Of a stretch of 64,000 nt of DNA, positions 12,534 to 29,900 are shown piece after piece. This DNA is from Lethocerus indicus. Lineage: Eukaryota > Arthropoda > Insecta > Hemiptera > Belostomatidae. The stretch lies in the NCBI GenBank assembly GCA_019843655.1, contig JACDQD010000003.1, positions 33,220,224 to 33,284,223 on the forward strand, in the 5' to 3' direction. Every line of letters starts with the position of its first letter. Positions within the stretch are counted from its first letter, which is position 1. Position numbers and translations under genes: made by a program. The notes beneath the pieces are model-generated. The model had not been told where the DNA came from, made no database searches, and was given only the letters and a program-made list of their open reading frames with translations.

Positions 12534-14085
12534 TTTTATAACTTACCTTTTTCATACATATTGATTATTTTTCTGTTAGAACCAATATGATTAGGAAAAA
12601 AAAATTAGGATTGGTACAGAAGGAATACTGTTGAAGAAATACTTAACACTGATATATTTTCGTATAAATACAACACGAGTTAACAAATATAAATTTTTTT
12701 AATATAAACTGCCAATTAGGACTGGACAAGAGGGGTTACAGTCTACTAAGACTAAGTAGGGGTTATCACTACTAAGTGATAGTCTGTGAGATCCATTACA
12801 TTTCTAACACTGACCGTTGAGTATAACTTTTAACAAAATAACTGTACAAGCTCAGTACATCAAAATGAAAAAAGTAAAATGCCATAAATAGGCAAACTTA
12901 ATCAGTAACTTTGATCTGTTATTGATCAAAAGAATTATACAAAAAATGAGAATTTTATTTTTAAAATGACTTAAAATCATATTCCTGTCATTAAAACCGA
13001 AAACTATCAATTATTTATAATGAGATAGTACATAATAAATAACAATCGAGTAATATATGAGTGCAACTTTTCCAAAGTATAATTTCATCTAAAAAAATGG
13101 AACAACAGCCTAAATGGCTTTTCGTTTGAAAAAATTTTTGTTTTGATATACAAAAACTTAATAATGTATATTTTACCTTCTATTAATATGATAAATGAAG
13201 TGATGTAAATATGAAATACTTCATAAATATGAAAAAGTGAGACCTTGTGGCACTTCATTTTCTTATAAAATCATTCACATTAGCCAAAGTGTAAAAATTA
13301 AATCACATAGTTATATCACATTAACTTTACTAATATTACTAACCTTATTTTTTTACTCTCCTTCCTTATTAAAAAAAATTTGCAGTCATCAGTTAATAAT
13401 TTCTTTTCTTTATGGTTTGAAGTAATTGCTCTATTCTTGCATTCCAGTAGGGAAGAACTTCCATAAACATTCCAAAACCAATTTGCAGTCTAGATATTTT
13501 TCATTGCGCCATGCAGTCTATTCTTTTAACACTTTTTGTGTCTATTTCGGCAATTATTGTTGTGTTTAACACGTTCTGATGGATTGAAATTAGCACATTT
13601 TGTTATGTTGCTAGGAATTGACAAGTGACAAAAAAGATAGTAAGTATAACCTATGTTATGTGTTAGTTATCATATCAATATAACTATTATTATTATTATC
13701 AATTATGTTACGATAATCATATTAATCATTCTTATGTTAGTTCAAACATAACTGGTTAAAATTGGTGAAGAGGTGTTAAAAGTGCACAAGTACCCGATGG
13801 TATTTGCTGCAGGCACCCAAGCATATAGGTGTGAACTGTTAATATTACCTAGTACTGTATTACGAATAATAAAAAATTAAATATGCCATCATTTTAATCG
13901 CCATATTTTTTTTTTACATTTTTATTAACAAATATTGAACAAAAATATCAAACATTTATTAAAATAAACATATACATTCGGCAAAATCTGTATTACATTT
14001 TATAATACCGCATTTTCTAAAAAGACGATTTTTTTATTTTTAAAAAAGACAAACTTCTAAAAGACAGTTTCAACTATACAAAGTT
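12534..14085. other. AT-rich intergenic DNA and THOC5 3' UTR
   Basis: I see no coding exon here. The right part just below 14086 should be the THOC5 3' UTR (minus strand). TTTATT-type motifs on the plus strand around 13910-13925 could be minus-strand polyadenylation signals. The rest is low-complexity AT-rich sequence without recognisable structure. Confidence 0.4.
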
Positions 14086-17000
14086 TTAACGTTGTGTGAA
14101 AACACCTTCTCCGATTGGAACATATTTATACGGGTGAGCCCTGTTCCTTCCTCTGAAACAAACAATATATTTCCATTTTCACTTTTAAGTACAATACATA
14201 TTATACCATAATAAAAACAAAATCAATGCTTAAAGCTAGAGAAGAAAGGATGTGGTTAATGCGAGAATTAGAATAATTACAATTTCTGGACTGTAAAATT
14301 AAAACTGTAGCGGAACAACATCTTTATAAGATTTATACATAAAAGTACTCCTCAGTAGTAGATTAACTGTAGTAATAGTTGTGATTGTGTATTTGTAAGG
14401 TGATAGATATAGATATCAAATAAATAAATAAATAGACCGGACTATATACCTGAAAGGGTGGAAAAATGTTTTTTTCTCAGTGCTGAATTGTTGCGGGTCT
14501 TCGCACTCGAGCAGTATGTCCAGACAGACCATCAGCCTGTGGACCATTCTCGACAGTAGAGTCAAACCCCAACCAGCTTCAGTCATCAATTCTTCCCAAT
14601 AGACGTTCACCTCTCGCTCAATGTCCTAAAAGAAATACATAAAACATACCGACTGAAATTTCAATTTCACTTTTACATCAAATTCGCAGATTATGCTTTG
14701 ATCATTTTTCTATTCATACTCTCTTATGTTATGTTATTTTCTCTTAGGAAATCTCTCTACCAACCGGGAGAATGTCTTTGTCGGAGGAGGGATTGATTAG
14801 GTCAATTTAGTATGTTCTGTTCTTTCTCTGTTAAGTTACATGACCAGTTATCTGTTATACATAAATTTTATGGATGTCTTAAAAATATTTTTTTGATGAT
14901 AACATGTCCAATTGTTTTGTAATACAAGTTGTGCGTGTCGACATCATGTTAACAACATTTTCTGAGAAGTTTTTAAATGTAAGAACAATGACAATGATGT
15001 TTTGTTTAGTAATGACTAAAGCTCCCACCATATTTTGTATACAGTATGTGGTTAATTTATTTCTTTTAGATTTATTCTATCACATTCTCTGTTATTTTGT
15101 TTGTTATTGTCTCTATATGTTCTGTTCCAGTTGTGGAAATGGCACATGATTTATTTCTATCTGTTACAAGACGATGGGGTATCCAGATTTGTAAGGATTT
15201 AAATATAATAGTTATTATTGATTACATAAAAATTCATTAAACGTTTTTCAGGGACTTTTTACAGCAGTCAGACCTCCTCCAATACACTTAATTAATTTCA
15301 AATTTTGAATATTAGATGTAGTTTAAGTCCTCGGGTTTTTATTGTTAATTTACCCGATAATCATATTAGTATTGTAAAAAATTCAAGTAGCCTCTGTCTT
15401 AATAATTAAGTATATAGATATAGAAAGGCCAGTAGGTTGGAATGCGTGTATCAACCGTATTTGTATATAGTTTTTCTCGATGTCCAATTCGTATTCATTG
15501 AAAAATATAATCGTTTATATCTTTTATCTTTAGAATATTAGATATGAAAAACTGAGCAGTTAGTTACCCTTATGTTGTTGTCGTTCAATGCCGTAAAGGT
15601 ATTATTGCATCTATCCAAGGATATGCTGAAGACTGGCGCAGAACAAGGATAGCTAGGCCGTATGGCGACTAGCACTGTTAATTTGGCTAGAACAGAACGA
15701 TATAATATTTAATATTAAACAGTTGGAAAATAAAAAAAATCTCCGGTAAATGCATAATGATAAGAGACTGTGAAAGTGCTCAATAGGTATTCAACAGATA
15801 GTGAAAAAAGAATATTTAATTTCGACTCAATTTTAATTCGCCGTTCGAATATTTAACAATCCCACCGGCAAATATATATTTGAGCGCGTAACGGTGACAG
15901 CGCAACATTGCGCTATATGAATTAGCGGGAAAAGAAATTCGGCCCGAAAAATCTTTTAACGTAGAAAACAGTTACAGGTTATGGAAGAGAAATAGGTGAT
16001 ACTGTAGGTTCGTGATGTGTCTGTCCTCCTCTCGCTGGTTTGGTCTTTTGCTACTGTGACAGTACATGTGACACAGTGACAGTGCGGCAGTGAGGATGCC
16101 CAAAAAACATCCAAAGTGCTAACAGTGACTCTCAACACCGCTACTGAAGATGGCGAGCGGCTGAAACCGGTCTAGCAAAAGACCAAACAGCGGCGAGAGG
16201 AGACAGAAACATCACGAACCTACAGTATATTCCAACCCGCCGCAGACCACACACACAGGTATATCAAATTAGAAATGGGTGAATTAAAAGAGGTCACCGT
16301 CTCCTCGTACGACGAGTGCCCTGTAGAAGAGGTCAGTGTGCGACACGTAGTGAATGTCGACCAGTTTGCCGGCGACTGGAGACCTGCTGTACTCCGCCCA
16401 GCTCACGGCCTGCCAACTTTTTAGTTCGCACGACAGTTTCACAGACGACATATTTTCAGGACCAGTCACAGTTCCATTTTCTGAAATTTCAAATCCGATT
16501 ATAGATTAGAATAGAGTGGACAATGAATTTGAATTCAGACAAAACAACTGCTAAAATTGAAATATGAATATATGAAAAATCAAAGCGGCATCCCAACAAC
16601 TTTCTTTCAGGTTTGGTTCTTGTTTGTTTCTTAATAAATATTCGTGAGTAAATTTTGTTTATCCTACTCCTAATCTCTTTAGACTATATATTAGATATGT
16701 TTTCCGTATTTCCAGTTTTTGTAGGTTTTGCGTTATATTTTTTTTTACATTGTTAGATTATACTTTTGATGAGTAATAATGTTGGCAATATCAGTTGGTA
16801 CATTCTATAGTGTCCAGGAGACGTACGAGGATAGTATAAATCAGAATTTGTTAAGAGAATAAAAATTCAAAATGCTGAAGTAAATGGTAAATTTGGACTG
16901 GCTCCTCAATGGGTGGAATAAACTATGTTCGATGTTTTATACAATTGTGGCTTTTGTGAGATTTTTTACCATTTTTTTTTTTTTGCTATAGCTCACCCGA

Positions 17001-20000
17001 TAAGAGTAACGCTCTGTTTTTATATTTAATAAAACTGAAAAATACCGCAATATAACTAGTTTTCTTGAACACGTTATTACAACAATTTCTCTGCTCTTCT
17101 TCACTCTCTCCCGGAGGCCGAATGAGACAGTTTGTAACAGAAATAAGTATAGTATATACTGAAGATATGTGAAGAATAATACCAAGAGCTATTATCTGCG
17201 ATGCGAGCGCAACGCGTGCTCTCAATCTGCGCCTAATATCTTTGACGACGTTCGGTATACTTGTCTGAGCTATCTCCCTTTTCGGTTCCACGTTTCCGTT
17301 TTCGTTCAATTGTCCGGCGAAATCCAACCCTCCGACGTGCTGCACCCAAAGGTAGGGGATGCCCAATTTTTCGACATCGAAATCACCCAAACCGGCCTGC
17401 ACGGAACAAATAAAAAAACAAATTCGAGTAAATTAAACCCCGAAATAAAGTGATGCGCAATGCGGAAAGGCTTCCTGTACATGCGAATAGCGTATTTTTA
17501 CAAATAACATTATCGGAACAACAGAATAAGAACGTGCAGAAAATTGCACAAATTATGACCGCAATAAATCGCATCTTATTATAATAGATTATAAAGAGAA
17601 TAACAGTCGGAATGAAAATGAAACATAATGTAGATGAGAGAATGTTTCCAGAACAAGAACTCTGAATTGTCACTGACTGGTCTGCCACTGATGTTATGGG
17701 AAGAATATGGGAGGAGTTCCACCCCCAGCTGTTCCAGAATTTTATCATGTGTTTCAAAATCAGCTGAGCGTGGGCTCCATTGGAAGGGGCGGGGCAGGGC
17801 AGGGTCATAGGTCATATATCATATGATCTTACCCCAACCGAATTAGTGACAAGAAAATAGCATTTGGAATACGAATGTTAAAAAAAAGTTTAACAATATC
17901 TGAATCTACTTTTAGAGAGATTACATTGAATAAAAATGTTAATGAGAATAAAGATAAAAACGCCTACTATACCTTCCTCAGTTGATAATAATTGGCCACG
18001 TTGGGACTGTCCGAACCAGTGTCGTTCGGATAGAGGTTCGACAATATGCTGTCATTGGACAGGAGTTGACTGAAAAAGAAATCAAATTTTAAAATAATAA
18101 AATTATCGTCTTAATAATTTTTAATAGTAACTTATTATAGTAAAATATGATAAAGAATACACTATTGTTACCTGGCAGCCAAACTTGTGATCGGTTGTTT
18201 AAGTTCAAGTTTTGGAAAAACTGTTAAAATGTTGAGAGATACCAGGTAGTAAAATTGCAAGCTGATGTTATCGCCAGCTGGAGATGAAAACAGATTCGAA
18301 TTGTAAATAAATCGATGTATTTAAGTTATTTTTGAGTGTTTTTGATGAAGGTATTTAAAACAATTTCATCAGTCACACGTTGGACTGATTTAGGTTTCTC
18401 ACAATTGTCGATGGGACAAAATATCGAAATAAAAATATAATGATAAAAAACAATATAATCTGGTAAAACGAAAACTAATTATTGGCAGCTAAAGGTGTGT
18501 AAGTGTGCTCCAAACAAGTTCAGCAATTTTTTACTCTAAAGATGTATTAAACTTTATTATTTTCATGCAAAAAATTTTGAATAGTATGACTCTATAAAAA
18601 GATTAAAATCACAGGTTTTAAAACCGGGGTATAGCAATACATTACTAATTAATTTTATGTTAAAAATACCACGAGATTGAATGCGTGTGAAGTTAAAAAT
18701 ACATAGACAAACTTACTCTTCAGCTGAATTTTAAGCCCAACAGAGAGAGGATGTTTCATCAGTAGGCGAGTTTGTCTTTCCTCTTTGCGATCAACTCGCG
18801 ATTTTTTTCTGCGCCGCTGCTTTTTCTCTTCCTTTTTAAAAAATAAATTGCACAAATCAGTTTAAAAAATGAGTATTAATTAACAAGCCACTAATTGTCC
18901 TGAAAAGAGTTAAAAACTTATTGCACACCCATTGGATTCAATATTACATGACAGGGAATATACCCTGATTCAATCTTCCTTTAATTGTGTTTATACCCTT
19001 AAAAAAATCTGTTAAGTTACACTTTTATTATTTTATATTTTGCTACAAAATCTGTGCACATAATCTATTCTGTACAGGTAATAAATGAAGGCTGAACAAA
19101 TTGCAACAACCCAATATTTGCAACAGAAAACTATGCTCTCCAGAATAGTGAGCCTAATTATTTTGTGATTCTTTAAATTTGCAAATTTGAATCGATTAAA
19201 ATAGCTAATTAACTTAAAATTAAAGAGATTAAAAATTGGATTATTACCTCTTCCTGGCCGTCCGAGTCTGACTCTTCACTGGAAACAATGTCGGTAAATT
19301 GCTGCTTGATTATTTTAGCTTCATCTTCGTCTCCGGTCACAGTCACAATTAATTTTTTATCTGTAAAAATTTAAAATCATTATACAGTGATCAAAGTTGT
19401 AAGGCTCCAATACAGTTTTTAATAGCGCATTTCAGAAAGTCTAATATATGCTATGCAAATATAGATACCGCAAGCTTCTCTGTAGGCTTCCGACTGAACG
19501 TAGAGGTAATACAGAGGGTGTGGCAATAGTGAAGCGATTTCGTGGCTACGCGACGCCTGCGCAACTGGCAAACCCAAATTTTCTTGCATCGGTTTCGTAA
19601 CCTACAACCGAAATTGTGTCAACTCGTGCGAATAAATACTTCCACTTTTCTAGATGAGTTCATTTATACCCACCGTCAAAACTTCTTTAATCAACGGTGC
19701 CAGGCTGTCCAGGTCGGATTTCTTTTTATTAATCTGCGCGGCAACTGTCTGTTTTTTCGCTTCCAATTCCCCGCACAACAACGCCAACTGTTTCCTTTCT
19801 TTCAGCTCCCATTCCAACCTCGCTAGCTGCCTCTGATGTTCATCGACTTTTGTCACTTCCTGAAACAGAACTTACTTTCTGTAACACATCTACATTAAAC
19901 TTATCAAAATAAATAATAATTGAAAATAACTGCTCACTATAGCATGAGCGAGATTCATTTAAAAATAAAAATACCTTCTTCTTGCACTAATCATAAAGCA

Positions 20001-21501
20001 TAGATAAACGCAATTTCAAATCTTAAGGCCAAATATGAGCATTACTGGAAACCTAAAATAGGCCTTTACTTTTGTTTAACAGACCATATGAAATGGCTAT
20101 AACAATTAACAAAAAATGTTGAATGATCACTTTGCTGTTTAATGTAATTTTCTAATGATTTCAAATGTGTTGCTTTTTTTGTATGTCACAAACATTTTAA
20201 GCGTGTGAGTGTGTGTGTATGCAAGCATCCATACATATTATATACAGATATATGTAATTTAAAAAATACTGAAAAACCTTACTGGGCGAGCAATGTCTGC
20301 GGGAGCTTCTTCGTAAAACTTCTCCAACGGCACCAGGTCAATCCCCAAATCTTTGGACCTGTAAATTTAAAATGAAATATGACTCAATCATATATCACAG
20401 TTGAAAAATACTATTTGTGAAAACTGACAGTTAGATCTGGTTTAGTTTGATTTTAATATTGGCTATTGTTAATTTGTATTAAGATATATTAGTACATAAA
20501 ATATATGTCTGTAAGTGTTTAAATTATGCGTACAAATTAATGTACTTTTATTATAAATGCAAATGGTATGCAGTTTAGTACTTTTCTACTATCAAATATG
20601 TTAAACAACATGTTGAAGAATTATCTACTTAGATAATTATCTACTTAACATTTCCTTCTTAATTAATTACATATATTTTCACTGAAGAAAATATTGAAAC
20701 AAAATAATATGATATGTTCATATATCAGAAATTAAAAACTACTTACTTAAAATGTAAACATTTATCAACTTCTTTCTTAAGGTGCAAAATTTCGCATAAT
20801 AAATTTTCCAATTGTAACTGATATGAATCGACTTGTTGTTTAACCTTACTGAGATTTTCTCTTGTATTTTTAGTTCTTACTTTTTCTAATCTGTTCAACT
20901 TCTTGAAAAGTACAGTTAATAGAGTACCGTCTAATTGTTTTTCCTGAACAACACTTTCCCACTGAAAACAGAAAAGCTTCATAAAGAAAAAAAAATCACC
21001 GAGTTATCGGCTAATAAAATAAAAATGCATTGTATGTTTTAGAAAATGATCATATCGGCGAATTTTCAAATGAAACATACTCCCTCTTCCTTTTTTGTTT
21101 TCGCTTCTTCAATTTCATCTATTAATGTTATGAAATGTGCGCAGGCTTCTTGATACAGTGCTAAATCTTCCTCGGCATTCCTTTCCGTGGCCATACTCTC
21201 TTCGCATTCTGCTACCCTCTGAAAGGATGAACAAATGGAATACACTCTGACCAAAAATGTGAAATAAAGGAGTTGGGAAATATGAAAAATTGTTCATGTC
21301 AAACTGAACTCTCGTCCATTCGTAGTAGAAAACATTCGGCTTCAAGTTAAAATGGCAAACTGGAATGAAATGGAAAGCTTTCATTTGCATCTTACTAACT
21401 TCATATACGGGTGCCGTATTTTCGGCATTTTCAATCTTCGACGGCGACTCATCATCCAATTTCCGCCGTTTCTTTTCGGCATCTTCAGATTCTTTAACCA
21501 T
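14086..21501 (-). CDS. THOC5: THO complex subunit 5 (15 coding exons)
   Basis: Coding exons, minus strand, 5' to 3': 21501-21396, about 21211-21081, 20961-20747, 20358-20283, 19859-19674, 19601-19469, 19360-19248, 18831-18717, 18277-18172, 18069-17973, 17396-17183, 16480-16298, 15686-15568, 14625-14450, 14152-14086. This gives about 678 residues; human THOC5 is about 683. THOC5 is a nuclear THO/TREX component coupling transcription to mRNA export. Landmarks in order: lysine-rich N-terminus, helical coiled-coil region (KLNRLEKVRTK, DSYQLQLENLL, ARLEWELKERKQ), DLVPLEKFYEEAP, an acidic SSEESDSDGQEE linker, KHPLSV, LYPNDTGSDSPNVANYY, GIPYLWVQHVGGLDF, APVFSISL, and C-terminal HPFRGRNRAHPYKYVPIGEG. 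The start sits in ACCATGG just after a 3' splice site near 21517, implying a 5' UTR intron. The exon 1/2 junction has two in-frame solutions. Introns hold a mariner fragment and a MITE. Confidence 0.95.
16000..16227. mobile_element. MITE with terminal inverted repeats of about 50 bp, in a THOC5 intron
   Basis: The left end (16000-16052, TACTGTAGGTTCGTGATG...) and right end (16174-16227, ...CATCACGAACCTACAGTA) are inverted copies over about 50 bp with few mismatches. The core of about 120 bp has no ORF of note. The size and structure are those of a non-autonomous DNA transposon. The sequence just right of it (16227-16262, CCAACCCGCCGCAGACCAC) recurs at 55258-55285, so the full family consensus may extend further. 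It lies between THOC5 exons 16298-16480 and 15568-15686. Confidence 0.75.
17630..17815 (-). mobile_element. Decayed mariner-like transposase fragment in a THOC5 intron
   Basis: Read on the minus strand, shifting frame, this resembles the C-terminal part of a mariner transposase. HDKILEQLGVELLPYSSH corresponds to the family's ELGWELLPHPPYSPD region, and EFLFWKHS loosely to the following YHLF/FFKH block. The catalytic aspartate of the PYSPD motif is not preserved and there are frame breaks, so it is dead. I see no terminal repeats. The match is by eye only. Confidence 0.45.
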
Positions 21502-23296
21502 GGTATCAATTTTGACTGATAAAAGAAGAACAACACCACGAAAAGACCACACAGCTCTTAGGGTAACCTTCTGGCCGCAACACAACCGCGGATCCAGTAT
21601 TACCAACCTAAAATATTTTCATACAGAATTATACCAGTTATAACGGATATAACAGTTTTCATATCTCTAACATTAAATGCCATATTTAACTAATACAAAA
21701 GTAATAATCAAAAGTATTTAAATATAGTATATATATAGTTATTTATAATATAGTATTTAAAATTTAATCCATAAATTTAAATATGGTATAAATATGTTAT
21801 ATTTTGCGTGGAATATATATAAATTAAATTGAAACATATATTGATTCAGCGAATATCAAATAAAAGCAATATTTAGGAAGCTACTTGGGAATTAAGAATG
21901 TTAACAATATTTAAATGTTACATTAATAACGTAAGAAGCCTCATTAAGAAGAAAACCATATCAAATATCCTAAGGCAATGACTGAAAAGTACAACAAATG
22001 CAACCTTATTCTCTTATAAACAAATAAAGAGATGTGGACACATTAAACAAATAATTGAGAAGTAGTCCTTTGATTCATACCTTGAGACATCTGGTCTTGA
22101 TATTTTCCTTACAGTAATATATTAATATAACCAAATAATGTTATGATCTAGGAGTACCAATTAGCAGAAAAATGTATGCAAGTCTGTACTGAATAAAAGT
22201 TCAAAGACTATGGAATCTGACTATCTGTTGTGTATATAAACCAGTTATTTTGTATTTTTAGGATGACATTATTATAGTAATCTACATTATGTTCTCAAGG
22301 CCTAATTCTGCCTCTGCTAATATGAATGTTGAATTAATGCTCTTCAATACATTTTGGAATTCCTCTTTCATAATATAATAATTCATATTACCTACCTTAA
22401 ACAATGTTGCAACAAGTACTTACATGAAAATGAGCCACAGAGTTAATAAATGGAATCAGTATAATGTAAATAAATGATATATTAGTATACTATTATATTA
22501 CAATAAAGAATTCTTTTGAGGCAAATTATATGTAAATATTGAAATCTATATACTATAACAAAGGCACTATTATTAAATATACCTATATTCTGTAAATCTA
22601 AGCAAATAATTAGCAGTTGTATCACATTATTAAAATATTTGCATCGGATTATCTAAACAGTACAAAACAGTTGAAACAACCACAATTTACAGCTGTTACG
22701 ATGCTTGCCATTGTAGACTTTTCTAGCATGGGTAACATTCTTAAATTTAAATATGTAAAAAATTACAGAATATATCTATGAATTATATTGATTTTATATT
22801 TACAAATACACAAATACTTGATCTAGACTAGTCACAGAAGAATACAACTATTTAAGAAATGTGTACATAATGTAACATTATTTATGATTATAAATTGAAA
22901 CGAGGCAGATAAACATAATAATAATGATAAACACAAGCAGCTCATCTACATAGCAATAAACACATAACCCAAATAAAAACAGAATAACCACAACTGTAAC
23001 AATAAAAATCATACATTTCAAACTGATCACATAAATCAATGTTGTTTACCTCCATCGTAAGAAATGAAATAAACTTACATCTTAAACAAAACTCTCGATT
23101 GCATAATCTTCATTCACACTTTCCACGTAGTTCTTAGTATTAAAAAGATCTCATTTGCATCCACTGCTATATATTTTATAATTAAACCAATAAATCGCAT
23201 TTTTTTGACATTTTAAAATACTACATAACAAGTTCTTATTCATATCAACAAAGTTAAGTATTTAGATCACAATTTTTTTCCCTCAATTATTAAAAA
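21502..23296. other. Region between THOC5 and PCMTD-like genes (promoter side of THOC5, 3' UTR of PCMTD-like)
   Basis: No coding exon is recognised. A polypyrimidine-AG acceptor just above the THOC5 start implies a non-coding first exon somewhere in 21530-22000. The rest is AT-rich and presumably holds the THOC5 promoter and the 3' UTR of the same-strand gene that ends at 23297. Confidence 0.35.
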
Positions 23297-27465
<4,169 letters not shown>

Positions 27466-27571
27466 TTAGTTTTATAAGCTTAATTAGCAAATTTAAACAA
27501 CAGAAAAAAACTTTGGCTTTTACGTCTAAACAGTACTTATAAACTACTGTAGTCAAATAAAGTAAAGTTAT

Positions 27572-28509
27572 TTATTGAAGGGGGTTCTGCGAAGGTTTGT
27601 AATAATCATCATTGATGCTATTTTCTGCCTCTCCGTGCTCATTTGCACAAATTTCGGTAATATAGAAATGTACTCCGCTGATTAAGCATCCCATCGGCCT
27701 TGTCACTGTGTATGTACAAAACCCCCCAACAACAATAAAATCCTGAAAAGGTATATATAAATTTGAAACATCTTTAATACAAAACAAAATATTGTGTTAT
27801 ATAATAACATTTCTCCACTTTGAAATAAAACTACTGGTGTAATAACTTCTTAAAAAGTGACAGTTCTATCATTAAATAAATCCGTAAGACTTTGATCTTG
27901 ACTTTACCAAATGAGGGTGTTCTATTAATTCCAAGAACCAATGCAAAAAATATATTCGAACCTTAGATTAATTAAGTAAGTGTAATATCTTGTAACTAAA
28001 ACTGCAATTTTAAGGCATAATTTCACCGGCTGTTATAATAGTGATCCTGCACAGTGAGATTGTGGAATCTAAGGGGCTAATTGTGTTGTTTCAAAGGTTG
28101 CACAAAGTAGAACAGAACTGATAATTGCAGAACAAATAAAATGTACTTTCAGAATATTAGTTTCACAATCTTTGTTTCTGCATTCAATATTGGCTGCAAT
28201 CCAAATTTAAAATATAAATACTGCTGATAATTCTAAGCCATTGGATAGTTAACTCAATAACATTTTGAAGCAATTAGCATAAAATTCAAATAATTTTAGT
28301 GGTGTTTTATCTGTTCATTTTGGTACAATAACCCGGCTGTCATTTTATTTAGATTATAATTTAAAGCCTCGCATATACACGAATATATTAAAAAATATCC
28401 TTTATTAAAGCATCTATGAAATAGAACCACTTCCATTACCCTTATCCCCAACCCATTGCCCCAAATCAAAGTATGGGGACCATTAACAAATGTCACAAAA
28501 TTCTCATCT
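27572..28509 (-). CDS. Unrecognised gene, two candidate 3' exons
   Basis: Two minus-strand exons fit together. Exon A, 28509-28440, has acceptor TTTAG and donor AGG|GTAATG and reads DENFVTFVNGPHTLIWGNG. Exon B, 27742-27572, has a pyrimidine-rich CTTTTCAG acceptor and reads DFIVVGGFCTYTVTRPMGC, then GVHFYITEICANEHGE, ending NPLQ-stop. Exon A ends in the phase in which exon B begins. The stop codon overlaps an AATAAATAA string, a plausible polyadenylation signal. I do not recognise the protein. No upstream exon or start codon was found, and the pair could instead be chance ORFs in the 5' region of the PCMTD-like gene. Confidence 0.3.
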
Positions 28510-29099
28510 CTAAATTTAAAATAAAAAATATGCTAATGACAGTTGTATAGAATAAAAAATACTAACCTATATTACTTATGTTCTGGGAACAGAAAATGCG
28601 TAACAGCTATAAACAGGCTTATTTACCCGATTAAAACTTTTCAGACAGTACTGATCAACTTAGTATTGTACACGAAAACGAAAAAGTAATTTAATGTAAA
28701 TAATTTTAAATTTCCAATCGAGTAATTGATGTTAATCACCCAAAATTACACTGATTTCTGATGTAGTAGGAATGATTAGTATTTTACCAAAGTAAAGATG
28801 ATTGACCAGCTGACATCTATTAACATTGCATTTCACCTTGAGTTATTAAAAATATAATATCGACCAATCAATAATTTATAAATGTCAAATAAACCATTCC
28901 GATCAATTCAGTGAACAGAAAAAAATAGGAAATAATCGGGCAAAATTGAAAGGATGATTTGAGAAGAAATGTCAACCATTTTCTATTCCACTACAGAAGG
29001 TGGGAGCCCCATACACACACATACATACATACTTATATATAAATATACAGAGAGGTGCAGAAGCTCAGACAGTCCTATTTGACAACGACGATATTATTT

Positions 29100-29900
29100 C
29101 GAGAAACGACTAGAATATAACCAATTTCTCGAGGGTAATCATCGTCCGAACGCACCAACAGATAAACGGCCGGGGTTGGGGAGTAGAAAAAAAAAATGTC
29201 AAAAGTTCTTACAGTATTTTCCGATCTGCAAAGTTAACAACTCATATGCGGAACGCTAAGACTGACAATGGAAAAAAAACTGTCTCCTACTGTCTAACGA
29301 TAAAGAGAGAAGCTTCCGAGAGGGGGGCCCCGCGAGGATTACTCCAAAAGGGATTACTGCGTTGTTTTCTGTTGTGAAGTAAATCCAAATATCAGAAGGA
29401 CAGGCAACAGTGCAACGCCAGCTGATCTATTTTGGTATGGCAAATTCCGTACACTCCGTAAAGCGCACTCTACTTCCTTCGGTAAATTGAATTCACGAAA
29501 TTGAACTGACCGGGGAAATAAAGGTGACGATATTAAAACAGTTTCGGAATAAATCTGTCTACGAATTCAATTTTGGCCCGCTCCTGTCTATCGGTCTCTA
29601 CTTGACAGTCTGTCGTCCTCTCCGAGTCTGGCATACACACAGCTCATACTGTTGTTGCCGCAGGCGATATAAAAGGCAGGTGGCACGACGGCAACATTTT
29701 TTTTGTTTCCCCCAATTCGACCCGATTCTGTTTTTTCTCCTCTCTTTTTTTTTATTTTTATTGGTCTGGACAATTGGACGAATATAACTCCGAGGCGGGA
29801 TCTGGTCGACAATAAAAATGGCCAGCTGTCAAACCCGGCCGTCCAACTGTCATTCGAGTCGTCGCCCGACACAGTTCACCTACAATATCTCTCATTAGTT
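29100..29900. promoter_or_regulatory. GC-richer, CpG-containing stretch, likely promoter of the minus-strand genes
   Basis: Compared with the flanking AT-rich DNA this stretch has many CG dinucleotides and few long A/T runs, as at unmethylated promoters. It lies upstream of the PCMTD-like gene and the two-exon candidate. A TATAAAA string at about 29670 is on the plus strand. No transcription start can be fixed from sequence. Confidence 0.3.

Noticed and set aside
29090..29260. Minus-strand open stretch reading YSPTPAVYLLVRSDDDYPRE as an exon of the unrecognised gene
   Set aside because: No start codon, no acceptor upstream and no usable donor linking it to the candidate exons; more likely promoter sequence.
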